Shown here: piece after piece, positions 17,620-25,601 of the stretch | Layout of the letters: every line of letters begins with the position of its first letter | How positions within the stretch are numbered: position 1 is the stretch's first letter | Assembly (NCBI RefSeq): GCF_003058165.1 | Contig: NZ_QBUC01000017.1 | Span: forward strand, 23,723-87,722 | Direction: 5' to 3' | DNA length: 64,000 nt | Source: Paenisporosarcina sp. OV554 | Lineage (GTDB): Bacteria; Bacillota; Bacilli; Bacillales_A; Planococcaceae | Translations under genes and position numbers: made by a program | The notes under the pieces: model-generated | The model's database searches: none | What the model was told of the DNA's origin: nothing | What the model saw: the letters and a program-made list of their open reading frames with translations, nothing else

Positions 17620-18583
17620 GGTTTTCCTCCTCCAAGAAGCAAGCAGCGAAATGACCTGGTTTGACTTCTTTTAATTCCGGCTCCTCAACTTTGCATCGTT
17701 CAAATGCAAAAGGGCATCTTGTATGAAAACGACAACAAGATTTAATATTAACAAGATTCGGCACCGTGCCTGGAATAGAAACAATTTTTTTATCACGATT
17801 TATTAAATCAGGAGTTGCATCCAGTAATGCTCGAGAGTATGGATGACGGGCATCGTGCAAAATGTCATCTGTTGATGCCCATTCAACCAATTTACCTGCA
17901 TACATAATCGCAATTTTATCTGATATGGAGGTCACCATCGGTAAATCATGCGAAATAAGTATAATCGATAAATTCATTTTTCTTTGTAAATCCTTAAGTA
18001 GTGCAATTACCTGGGATTGGGTCAAGACATCTAGTCCTGTAGTAGATTCATCAGAAATAATCATTTTTGGATAACAAGCTAGAGCCATCGCAATAGCAAC
18101 ACGTTGTTTCATCCCACCACTAAATTCATGCGGATACGATTTCCATCGCTCGCGATCAATTCCAACCAGTTCCAACAAGACTTTTGTTCGATCAAGTGCT
18201 TCTTTTTTCGATACATGCTCATGTATAAGGATGGCTTCCATAATCTGCTCTCCAATGCGATGAACGGGATTCAATGCATTCATTGCACTTTGAGGAATTA
18301 CAGATATTTCGCTCCACCGTATATCATATAAGTCAGCTTCTGATGCACTAATTAATTCTTTTTCATGAAGAAAAACCTTTCCTTTCACAACTTTTCCGGG
18401 ATATTCAATCAACCGTAAAATTGACTGTGCAACTGTTGATTTTCCACAGCCCGATTCTCCTATAAGTCCCAAAATTTCGCCTTCTTCAACAGTAAACGAA
18501 ACATTCTCGACAGCCCTCGAAATCCCTTTATCTGTTTTATAAAACGTTGATAAATTTTCCACAGATAAGACCGTTTTACCCAA
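17597..18583 (-). CDS. oligopeptide-type ABC transporter ATPase (OppD/DppD-like), operon 1
   Basis: A 328-residue ATPase with Walker A GESGCGKST, signature FSGGMKQRVAIAMAL (the M-K-Q variant typical of DppD/OppD), Walker B MIISDESTTGLD, and the C-terminal Cys cluster CCRFHTRCPFAFERC. It pairs with the following ATPase to energise import. The start is TTG, seven bases after AAAGGAG, and lies 3 bp after the permease stop. The protein ends inside the next gene. The substrate cannot be derived from the ATPase. Confidence 0.93.
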   Translation of the reverse strand: MGKTVLSVENLSTFYKTDKGISRAVENVSFTVEEGEILGLIGESGCGKSTVAQSILRLIEYPGKVVKGKVFLHEKELISASEADLYDIRWSEISVIPQSAMNALNPVHRIGEQIMEAILIHEHVSKKEALDRTKVLLELVGIDRERWKSYPHEFSGGMKQRVAIAMALACYPKMIISDESTTGLDVLTQSQVIALLKDLQRKMNLSIILISHDLPMVTSISDKIAIMYAGKLVEWASTDDILHDARHPYSRALLDATPDLINRDKKIVSIPGTVPNLVNIKSCCRFHTRCPFAFERCKVEEPELKEVKPGHFAACFLEEENHELTYTS

Positions 18584-18586
18584 GAT

Positions 18587-19444
18587 TTATCGCTCCTTTC
18601 TCAATCGAGGATTCATTATTTCTTCCAATGAGTAACCTGTAAATGCAAAGCCAATAACGAGTGTAGTAATCAGCAAACCAGGCGGTAATACCCACCATAA
18701 CCAAGCTTCAGTTAAAAATGCACCACGAGCTTGAGCATAGTACAATATAGTTCCCCAGCTCTTTACAAATGGATCACCCAAGCCAAGGAAACTTAAAGAA
18801 GCTTCTATTAATATGGCACTACTTGCAGCCATTACAAATTGGGATAAAGCGATGGGAATCACCCCTGGCATGATGTGTTTCAACATTATTGTTGAGGCTT
18901 TTGTGCCTATTGATTTTGCAGCTTCGACATAGCCTTTAGTCTTTAAGTTCAATACTTGAGATCGAATCACCCTTGCAGGTGATGCCCAAGAAATTAAACT
19001 AATAACGAGAATGATATTCCAAAAGCTTGGTCCAATAAAAGCTGCTAAGAGTATCATCAACGGCAAAAACGGAACCACAAGTACCAAATCAACTACTCTC
19101 ATCAAAAAGTTATCTACTTTACCACCGTAATAACCTGCTACGATACCGACGATTATCCCCAATACAATTGAAATCAACGCCGCAATCACGCCAATCATTA
19201 AAGATATTCGCGAACCATATATCAGTTCACTGAGAATATCTTGTCCGACATCATTTGTTCCTAACAAGAAAGTGGAACTTGGTTCTCCAAAGGGTTGACC
19301 TACTCTTTCCATTGGATTAAATGGTGCCAATAATGGAGCAAATAACGCAATGATTAAAAAAAGGCAAAGTATACTTAAACCAAATAACCCCAATTTGCTT
19401 GATGATAACGTCTTCCAATAATAGCCCCATCGATTACTTTTCAC
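18587..19444 (-). CDS. oligopeptide-type ABC permease (OppC/DppC-like), operon 1
   Basis: A 285-residue permease with the N-terminal cytoplasmic tail and first helix typical of OppC, then five more helices, and the coupling EAA loop AAKSIGTKASTIMLKHIMPG. The start proposed is GTG 19444 after GGGTGG, which overlaps the upstream permease by 11 bp; an upstream in-frame start at 19513 would add 23 residues lying entirely inside the neighbouring gene and has no good ribosome site. It forms the channel with the DppB-like subunit. Confidence 0.9.
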   Translation of the reverse strand: MKSNRWGYYWKTLSSSKLGLFGLSILCLFLIIALFAPLLAPFNPMERVGQPFGEPSSTFLLGTNDVGQDILSELIYGSRISLMIGVIAALISIVLGIIVGIVAGYYGGKVDNFLMRVVDLVLVVPFLPLMILLAAFIGPSFWNIILVISLISWASPARVIRSQVLNLKTKGYVEAAKSIGTKASTIMLKHIMPGVIPIALSQFVMAASSAILIEASLSFLGLGDPFVKSWGTILYYAQARGAFLTEAWLWWVLPPGLLITTLVIGFAFTGYSLEEIMNPRLRKER

Positions 19445-20423
19445 GTTGTCCACCCACTTTCGGATCAATAAATGGGTACAAAATATCAGCCAGTAGATTT
19501 GCGATAACCACACTGAACGTGATTATTAAAAATGTTGCTTGAATAAGTGGGTAATCTCGACTCACGACTGATTCAAACATTAAACGGCCAACGCCCGGAT
19601 ATGCAAATACGGTTTCTATCACCGTTGCTCCACCTAACATGAAACCAAGACTTAACATAAACACTGTAGCAACTGGTAGTAGGGCATTTCGCATGGCGTG
19701 TTTATATTTGATTACTCGATCTCGAACGCCTTTAGCTTTTGCCATCATAATGTAATCTTCACCCAGAACATTAAGCATCGAGTACCTCATAATCATAAAA
19801 GTGTTGGTGACTGAAATAAGAACCAAAGTAGTTAATGGTAATACTAGATGTCTTAAAATATCAAAAAAACGATCCATTCCCGTCAAATTAGACCACCCAG
19901 ATTCCGCACCAAATACGGGAAACAAACCAAGCTGGGCAGAAAAAATTGATACAAGTATCATCCCTATCCAAAAAGAAGGCATTGCACTTAAGAACATAAA
20001 CATCGTCAATAAATTAGCATCAGTAGATGACCCTCGACGCCAAGCAGATAGTGCTCCAAACATTACCCCAATGATGGTTGATATGACAAGACCAAGTCCT
20101 GCTAATAGAAGCGTCCAAGGCATTCGCTCTTTTAACAAGTCTGCAATGGATCGTTTTTGCTGGTACGAATAACCAAAATCTCCCGTAACAATATTTTTTA
20201 TGTAAGAAATATATTGCTGAGGAATAGAGTCATTCAATCCATGCTTGTCCAAAATCTCATTCTTTTCTTCGCTTGTCATGAAACCTACATCTTCACCTGC
20301 TAGGAAAACCAGTGGATTTCCGGGCATTAAACGAGGCAACAAAAAATTAAGCGTCAACATAAGGACAATGACTAAAAAATATTGAAGAAACTTACCCACG
20401 TAGAATTTAAGCATTCCGTTCAC
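19434..20423 (-). CDS. oligopeptide-type ABC permease (OppB/DppB-like), operon 1
   Basis: A 329-residue membrane subunit with six helices. It has the OppB N-terminal motif LNFLLPRLMPGNPL and the coupling region MAKAKGVRDRVIKYKHAMRNALLPV, which contacts an ATPase. The start is ATG with GGAGGTGAACGG upstream. It lies about 57 bp after the binding-protein gene, with a perfect hairpin in between that probably lowers expression relative to the binding protein. Orientation and order (binding protein, B, C, D, F) are those of dpp/opp operons. Confidence 0.93.
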   Translation of the reverse strand: MNGMLKFYVGKFLQYFLVIVLMLTLNFLLPRLMPGNPLVFLAGEDVGFMTSEEKNEILDKHGLNDSIPQQYISYIKNIVTGDFGYSYQQKRSIADLLKERMPWTLLLAGLGLVISTIIGVMFGALSAWRRGSSTDANLLTMFMFLSAMPSFWIGMILVSIFSAQLGLFPVFGAESGWSNLTGMDRFFDILRHLVLPLTTLVLISVTNTFMIMRYSMLNVLGEDYIMMAKAKGVRDRVIKYKHAMRNALLPVATVFMLSLGFMLGGATVIETVFAYPGVGRLMFESVVSRDYPLIQATFLIITFSVVIANLLADILYPFIDPKVGGQREK

Positions 20424-20438
20424 CTCCGTACTTCAGGA

Positions 20439-20470
20439 GTATTCCTGTACATGTGAATGTACAGGAATAC
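20439..20470 (-). promoter_or_regulatory. intercistronic GNRA-like hairpin
   Basis: A perfect 14-bp stem GTATTCCTGTACAT / ATGTACAGGAATAC around a four-base loop (GTGA on the plus strand, TCAC on the minus strand) lies between the binding-protein stop and the permease ribosome site. It lacks a T-run, so an mRNA-stabilising or partial-attenuation role is more likely than termination. Confidence 0.65.
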
Positions 20471-20479
20471 GAATGAAGT

Positions 20480-22276
20480 TTATACTTCAAATTCGTCTTT
20501 CGTACCAGACGTTTTACGTTTACGGATAAAGAGAATATACACGATAAATGCAACTACTAGTCCTGCAAGAATATATAAGAAGAGCATGTTTCCACCTTCA
20601 TCGGCTTCACTAACAATCGATGCCTCTTCAGAGTCTTCTACAACTTCTTCCTGAACATCAACGTTTGGAGAAGATCCACTCCAATCACCAGCTACGAATG
20701 ACATTTTATTAATGATCCCTTTCCCTACTTGGAAAACATATTGATCAAAAACTTCCGGATTGTAGGCATTTACGATTTCTTGATAGTAAAGGGTGGTAAA
20801 CGGTACATCCTCCGAAACAAAAGCTTGCATATCTTTTATGATTTGCATTCGTTCTTCTTCTTCAAAAGTGTCCATTAATTGTTGACTCAGTTCATCAAAC
20901 TTTTCACTTTTGTATCCACCGATATTTACCGATCCGATGGTTGGATCCGAATGGAATAATTCGACCATACGATCTGGGAACAATTGCATCGTATTTGACC
21001 AACTCCAAAGTCCCATATCATAGTCCCGTCCTTTACTTACATCAAAGTCCGGCCACATAAGTGAGTCCACCGTTGTCGCATCCATTGCTTTTACCTGATT
21101 TTTAATGCCAATTTCATTAAGTGCCTCAGAAACAAGTTCAGCTGTTCGAATTCGTATTGGACTACCGGAATAGACAAGAGTTGTAAGGTCAATTGTCTCC
21201 CCATTTTGACCTTCTACAAAACCATCTCCGTTTGTATCTACAAATCCTGCATCAGCTAAGGTTCTTTTTGCTTCGTCTACATTAAATGATACTTTCAACT
21301 CCGTATTATGGGCAGGTGAGGATGGATGGATAAATCCTGGACTCCCTACTTCTGCATAACCAAGTAATACGGTATCTACTAAATATTGTTTATCAATGGC
21401 CAAATCAATTGCTTTTCGGAACGGTGTTTCAGACATCGGATATTTTTCTGCATTCACTTGAAACAATGTCGTACTATAACCTGGACCTCTTGCAACTTTG
21501 ATAGCATTATTAGACTCGAATTGTTCTACCAGTTCAGGAGAGATACTTGCTGATATGGCATCCAACTCCCCAGCTTGTAAAGCATTAAACATCGCTGTCG
21601 TATCTTCGATGATTGGAAAAATAATCTCTTTTGTTTGGGGTTCGCCCTTGAAGTAGTCTAGGTTCGCTTCAAATTTGTAGTATTGACCTGATTTATGTTC
21701 AACAAATTTATATGGACCACTACCTAAATTATTAGTTTCGTCATCTGGTGCCGTTATTGATGACCAAATATGTTCTGGTAAAATTGGCAAATCCGCTAAG
21801 GGTTGAATCATGAAGTTTGGATCTGCCTTTGAAAGTGTTAAAGAAAATTCTGTATCACTTGATACTGTAATTGATGAAATTTGACTTAAGGGATTTGTAA
21901 AACGTGACTTGGGATACTTTACAAAGTAATCCATTGTAAACTTAACATCATTCGCCGTTAGTGGTTCTCCATCATGCCATTTAACATCTTCGTGCAATAC
22001 AAATGAGTAAGTTAAACCGTCTTCACTCATGTTATAATCTTTCACTAACCATGGTATGGGCTGATTATTTTCATCTAGTTGAAATAAATTGTCATAAAGA
22101 AGATTCACAAGGTCCAAACCCGGATAACCCGTTACATATGTATAGGGGTTTAGGGCATTTTCATCTTTCGTGATTCCAACTTTTAATGAATCGACGGATG
22201 AGGCAGCTTGAACAGATGCATTACTAAGTGCAAAAATGAGGAAAGCTGATAATAAGCTAATCAAAACCTTTTTCAT
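20480..22276 (-). CDS. solute-binding protein, family 5 (peptide/nickel type), C-terminally membrane-anchored
   Basis: A 598-residue extracellular binding protein of the SBP_bac_5 fold, with LLYDNLFQLDENNQPIPWLV and YSFVLHEDVKWHDGEPLTANDV near the N-terminus. The Sec signal peptide (about 1-24) ends ASVQA and has no lipobox cysteine, which is unusual for Gram-positive binding proteins. Instead, an acidic linker is followed by a membrane helix (about 563-585) and RKRK, so the protein is tethered by its C-terminus. The start is ATG 22276 after GAGG; a GTG three codons upstream is too close to that site. It is the second gene of the copper-box operon. The ligand is unknown; peptides, glutathione-like thiols or metallophores are all possible. 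Confidence 0.88.
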   Translation of the reverse strand: MKKVLISLLSAFLIFALSNASVQAASSVDSLKVGITKDENALNPYTYVTGYPGLDLVNLLYDNLFQLDENNQPIPWLVKDYNMSEDGLTYSFVLHEDVKWHDGEPLTANDVKFTMDYFVKYPKSRFTNPLSQISSITVSSDTEFSLTLSKADPNFMIQPLADLPILPEHIWSSITAPDDETNNLGSGPYKFVEHKSGQYYKFEANLDYFKGEPQTKEIIFPIIEDTTAMFNALQAGELDAISASISPELVEQFESNNAIKVARGPGYSTTLFQVNAEKYPMSETPFRKAIDLAIDKQYLVDTVLLGYAEVGSPGFIHPSSPAHNTELKVSFNVDEAKRTLADAGFVDTNGDGFVEGQNGETIDLTTLVYSGSPIRIRTAELVSEALNEIGIKNQVKAMDATTVDSLMWPDFDVSKGRDYDMGLWSWSNTMQLFPDRMVELFHSDPTIGSVNIGGYKSEKFDELSQQLMDTFEEEERMQIIKDMQAFVSEDVPFTTLYYQEIVNAYNPEVFDQYVFQVGKGIINKMSFVAGDWSGSSPNVDVQEEVVEDSEEASIVSEADEGGNMLFLYILAGLVVAFIVYILFIRKRKTSGTKDEFEV

Positions 22277-22295
22277 ATTTTTCACCTCTTCTTTT

Positions 22296-23048
22296 TTATA
22301 CGATTAGCTGGTCTAGATGATAATTCCCATCTCTTCGATATGCCTCCGCTAAGGCAAAGCGACCATGGGAGGGAATTCCGTGATACATATGAACTGCTAA
22401 GTCTAGTACTTTATGAATCGCTTTTCCTTTTTCTGCGTCAGTTGTGAGTGTAGAATAACCAGGACTTAAAATCTCAGCTGTTTTTTCATCCAATATATGA
22501 TCGAAATGAGAACCGCTGAATTCCATTTGACTTTCAAGTTGTGACATAGCCAGTTCTTTCTTATCCCAAACTTGTGAAATATCTAGTACCGTATTCGGAT
22601 GATGAGGAGTCATGTAGTAAATTGTGGGAATTGAATGTGGCGCAAGACCTTCCATATCTTTCAAAGCAAAGTCTCTTGAAGCTAGAGCAATCGATTCAAG
22701 AATCAAAATCATTGCTGGTCTGCGGTCTGGGTCTAAATCATGATATGAATGTTCAGGATCTTGTGTAATGATGATGTCTGGTTTGACTTCTCGTATACGT
22801 TTTACTAGTTCTAATTTCATTTCAAAACTTAAGTCTACTGTGCCAGATTCAAAGTTAAAAAATGACACATCTTCAACTCCTAATACTTCTGCAGCTTTCC
22901 TAATTTGAGGTTGGCTTGTCTCACGACAAAGCATAATTGAAGCATAAGACTTTCCACCATTTAACACGTTTTTCGCTAAAGCTCCTCCACACTCAACAAC
23001 TTCCATCCCATAAACTCCTAAGAACAATAAAGTTTTACTATTATCCAA
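22296..23048 (-). CDS. PIG-L/LmbE-like protein lacking the canonical zinc ligands
   Basis: A 250-residue protein with the overall PIG-L (LmbE, BshB, MshB) layout: strand LLFLG, then ECGGALAKNVLNGGKSYASIML, then RKAAEVLGVEDVSFFNFESG and VKPDIIITQDPEH. In active family members the first loop is AHPDD, with a His and an Asp as zinc ligands and another Asp as base; here the corresponding residues are GVYGM. The later HPDH motif reads DPDR. All metal ligands thus appear lost, so deacetylase activity is doubtful. The start is TTG after AAGGAGG. It heads the ABC operon behind a CsoR-type promoter. It may bind a sugar-thiol or other substrate without hydrolysing it; this is inference. Confidence 0.75.
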   Translation of the reverse strand: MDNSKTLLFLGVYGMEVVECGGALAKNVLNGGKSYASIMLCRETSQPQIRKAAEVLGVEDVSFFNFESGTVDLSFEMKLELVKRIREVKPDIIITQDPEHSYHDLDPDRRPAMILILESIALASRDFALKDMEGLAPHSIPTIYYMTPHHPNTVLDISQVWDKKELAMSQLESQMEFSGSHFDHILDEKTAEILSPGYSTLTTDAEKGKAIHKVLDLAVHMYHGIPSHGRFALAEAYRRDGNYHLDQLIV

Positions 23049-23062
23049 TCTATCTCCTCCTT

Positions 23063-23092
23063 AATATACAATACCCCTCTATAGTATGTTGG
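23063..23092 (-). promoter_or_regulatory. CsoR-type promoter of the seven-gene ABC operon
   Basis: Box ATACCCCTCTATAGTAT (23071-23087) lies almost entirely in the 18-nt spacer between -35 CCAACA (23087-23092) and -10 TATATT (23063-23068). This is the same layout as the csoR1, csoR2 and csoR3 promoters. Confidence 0.75.
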
Positions 23093-23323
23093 GGTTAAAT
23101 GTATAATACAATTTTGTTATGTGAATGTAAACAAAATATTTAGATAATTTATATTAAAGTTCGTTTATTGCAGCTTTTGAATCAATCTAAGGTTAAACAA
23201 AAAAACCATAAATAGCCTGTATATTAACTACTAAAAGTCATCAATAGGAAGGTTTATCTATGGTGAAACGTTACGATTAAGTTTTTTGTTTTACCGTCAA
23301 ATCTAGTCTCCATGTACTTTAAA
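23093..23323. other. intergenic stretch, no gene seen
   Basis: AT-rich. Neither strand holds a supported coding region or a strong hairpin. Confidence 0.5.
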
Positions 23324-24709
23324 TTAATTTTTTAATAAACGTTCTGGTACTTGTTTCTCCTCTTTCATCAGACACAGAAAGAGTGAGCGATACCTCCAAG
23401 TCAAGAAAATAGCTCGAATTAATAAATCTAGAGCAATAGCGAGCCATATTCCAGCAATCCCCATTCCCAAATAAACTCCCATAATATAAACACCTATGAT
23501 TCTGATTAGCCACATACCAATTGCTGTACTATACAATGGACTTTTTGTATCACCTGCCCCTTGAAGTGCCCCTGTTAATACAAGTCCAACTGCTAATGCA
23601 GGTTGTGCGAAAGCATCAATACGTAAAGCAGTGATAACCATTTGTATCGCTTCATTATCAGATGTAAACCAACTAGCCATCCAAGGAGCACAGAAAAACA
23701 TGAATATCCCAACTATACTCATAAATACAATCGCAATTCCGGTTGTAATTATTCCATATTGATAGGCTTCTTTATATTTACCGGCTCCAATTTGCTGTCC
23801 CACTAATGTTGTGGCAGCAATTGCTAAACCATATCCAGGCATATATGAGAAAGTCTCGATATTACCGGCAATCGTATGAGCAGCAAAAGTTTCCGTACCA
23901 ATATAGACGATTAGGCCAAAGTACAGAACCTGTCCAAAACGCATGATTAGTCGCTCTATCGCAGCAGGTGTAGAGATTTTAATTAACGAAGTAACTAAGG
24001 AACTTGAATTAATTGAGTCAAATAGGGAAAACGAGATACTGGATTTTCGAATGTAATAATAAAGTACCAAAGCACCTAGTATTCTTACGACGACAGTCGC
24101 CCAGGCAGCACCTGCAACTCCCCATCCAACCCAGCTACCTAACCCGAAAATCAGGACATAGTCAAGTCCGATATGTAAAATATTCATCCACCAACTTACA
24201 TACATGGGCGTTTTAGTATCGCCGTATGCTCGTAATAAACTACCAAAGATAAGCATCAAAGCAATAAAAACAGATGGTATACCGACAATTCGTAAATAAG
24301 TTGCCCCTAGAGCAACCACTTTCGATTCAGCACCCATAAAACGAAGTAAAGAATCAGAAAAAAACAATGTAATTATCCCAAAAATGATCCCTACAATTAT
24401 GGCGAGAATCGTAGATTGTTTGGCTATCGCTTTGGCTTTATCAACATCACCGGCGCCTATACTTCGAGCAATTAATGAGGAAGCACCCACACCGACAGCC
24501 ATAAAAATAGCCATGTAAATAGCTAGGACCGCATTCGCTATTCCAACAGCTGTTACTTCTACTAACCCTAGTTTAGCTACAAAAAGTATATCTACGAATC
24601 CAACAATTGTTTGTAATATATTTTCAATCATGGCAGGGACAGCTAATACTAATATAGTCGACACCTGAACTTTTAAGTTTGATTTGTTTAGATATTTATC
24701 TTCAAACAA
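23324..24709 (-). CDS. MATE-family efflux transporter
   Basis: A protein of about 461 residues with 12 membrane segments in two related halves. Family features are visible: QTIVGFVDILFVAKLG in helix 1-2, and the repeated GVGASSLIARSIGAGD / AATTLVGQQIGAGK segments. MATE proteins exchange cations for drugs or organic compounds; the substrate is unknown. A TTG at 24709 is spaced ten bases from AAAGGA and is preferred to the GTG at 24718, which is only one base away. Upstream lies a CsoR-type box and the terminator of the second csoR-copZ pair, so the gene occupies the place held by copA in the first cassette. Confidence 0.88.
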   Translation of the reverse strand: MFEDKYLNKSNLKVQVSTILVLAVPAMIENILQTIVGFVDILFVAKLGLVEVTAVGIANAVLAIYMAIFMAVGVGASSLIARSIGAGDVDKAKAIAKQSTILAIIVGIIFGIITLFFSDSLLRFMGAESKVVALGATYLRIVGIPSVFIALMLIFGSLLRAYGDTKTPMYVSWWMNILHIGLDYVLIFGLGSWVGWGVAGAAWATVVVRILGALVLYYYIRKSSISFSLFDSINSSSLVTSLIKISTPAAIERLIMRFGQVLYFGLIVYIGTETFAAHTIAGNIETFSYMPGYGLAIAATTLVGQQIGAGKYKEAYQYGIITTGIAIVFMSIVGIFMFFCAPWMASWFTSDNEAIQMVITALRIDAFAQPALAVGLVLTGALQGAGDTKSPLYSTAIGMWLIRIIGVYIMGVYLGMGIAGIWLAIALDLLIRAIFLTWRYRSLFLCLMKEEKQVPERLLKN

Positions 24710-24881
24710 AAATATCACGTCCTTTTAAAGAAAATGGAAGTGCATTTTCAATGTGATATTAAAGAATTATTCACTATTATTAAGGATTTTCGTACACAGA
24801 ATAAGCCTTAAGAGGGAGTTTTAGCTAAAAAATAAATTTTGTGTTTGTTAAATCACTTGAATTTTCAATCATTTCAATTTT

Positions 24882-24898
24882 ATACCCATTAGGGGTAT
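24882..24898 (-). promoter_or_regulatory. CsoR-type operator between copZ2 and the MATE gene
   Basis: ATACCCATTAGGGGTAT is a near-ideal CsoR box. A flanking -10 at the usual 18-nt spacing is weak (AATTGA). It corresponds in position to the copA box of the first cassette. Confidence 0.7.
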
Positions 24899-24907
24899 GT
24901 TATATTT

Positions 24908-24937
24908 AAAAAATTACTGCGATTTCCGCAGTAATTT
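24908..24937 (-). terminator. terminator of csoR2-copZ2
   Basis: Perfect AATTACTGCG / CGCAGTAATT hairpin with flanking A/T runs, nearly identical to the one after copZ1. Confidence 0.85.
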
Positions 24938-24942
24938 TCTTA

Positions 24943-25152
24943 TTAAGCCCCGACAGTGTATCCTTGATCTTCAATCGTATCCGTAATTTTTTGAACATCA
25001 ACCTTGTTATTAAATTCCACATCTACTGTACCGTCGTTTAATTGTACATTAACTTTCTCCACACCTTCAATTGCACCTACGCTATTTTCAATTGATTTTA
25101 CACAATGTCCACATGACATTCCTTGTACTTGTAAAGTAACTTGATTAGTCAT
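24943..25152 (-). CDS. copZ: copper chaperone CopZ, copy 2
   Basis: A 69-residue HMA protein with GMSCGHC (Cys 14, Cys 17). It differs from CopZ copy 1 at only a few positions (for example IEGVEK for INGVET, and YTVGA for YSVGA). It is cotranscribed 16 bp after csoR2. No copA follows; a MATE gene does. The chaperone presumably feeds the CopA encoded 10 kb away or simply buffers Cu(I). The ATG start has GAGGAGG upstream. Confidence 0.95.
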   Translation of the reverse strand: MTNQVTLQVQGMSCGHCVKSIENSVGAIEGVEKVNVQLNDGTVDVEFNNKVDVQKITDTIEDQGYTVGA

Positions 25153-25168
25153 TAATAAGTTCCTCCTC

Positions 25169-25504
25169 TTATTTTCTCATTAATTTTTGAATCGTAACTA
25201 ATAATTCATCGAGTACTTCTTTATCACCTTCAGCTAATCGGTCAACTACACAGCCCTTAAGATGTCCTTGTAAAAGGACTTTAGCAACACTATTTAAAGC
25301 TGACTGCGTCGCAGAAAGCTGGGTAATGATATCGTCACAATATATATTCTTATCCACCATACCTTTAATGCCTCGAATTTGACCTTCAATACGGTTTAAA
25401 CGATGAACTAAATCTGTTTTTACTGATTCAGGATGATGACTTTTTCTACATGATAAATCAGAAAACCCAGGATTCAATGTCGTCTCTTCCACTATATTAC
25501 TCAT
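25169..25504 (-). CDS. csoR: copper-sensing repressor CsoR, copy 2
   Basis: A 111-residue paralogue of CsoR copy 1, identical over most of its length, with the same Cys-His-Cys copper site (YCDD, GHLKGC) and the same DNA-contact helix HRLNRIEGQIRGIKGM. Differences cluster in the disordered N-terminal tail. The start is ATG 25504, eight bases after GGAGG. It is autoregulated through its own box (promoter at 25534-25563). Two near-identical repressors should recognise the same operators, so all boxes in the window may be under joint control. Confidence 0.94.
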   Translation of the reverse strand: MSNIVEETTLNPGFSDLSCRKSHHPESVKTDLVHRLNRIEGQIRGIKGMVDKNIYCDDIITQLSATQSALNSVAKVLLQGHLKGCVVDRLAEGDKEVLDELLVTIQKLMRK

Positions 25505-25533
25505 CAAATCAGCCTCCATTCTTAATTACATTC

Positions 25534-25563
25534 ATCATAACGTACCTACACGGGGTATGTAAA
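25534..25563 (-). promoter_or_regulatory. csoR2 promoter with CsoR operator in the spacer
   Basis: -35 TTTACA (25558-25563), 18-nt spacer holding GTACCTACACGGGGTAT (25542-25558), and -10 TATGAT (25534-25539). Confidence 0.85.
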
Positions 25564-25601
25564 GTGATTGATAAATAAAAATCTCTTGTTTTCTATAAAC
25601 T

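Noticed and set aside
16594..22276. The first ABC operon as a nickel (Nik/Cnt) importer
   Set aside because: Binding-protein and ATPase sequences fit the broad peptide/nickel family but nothing specific to nickel is visible, and the operator is of copper type. It is left as unknown substrate.
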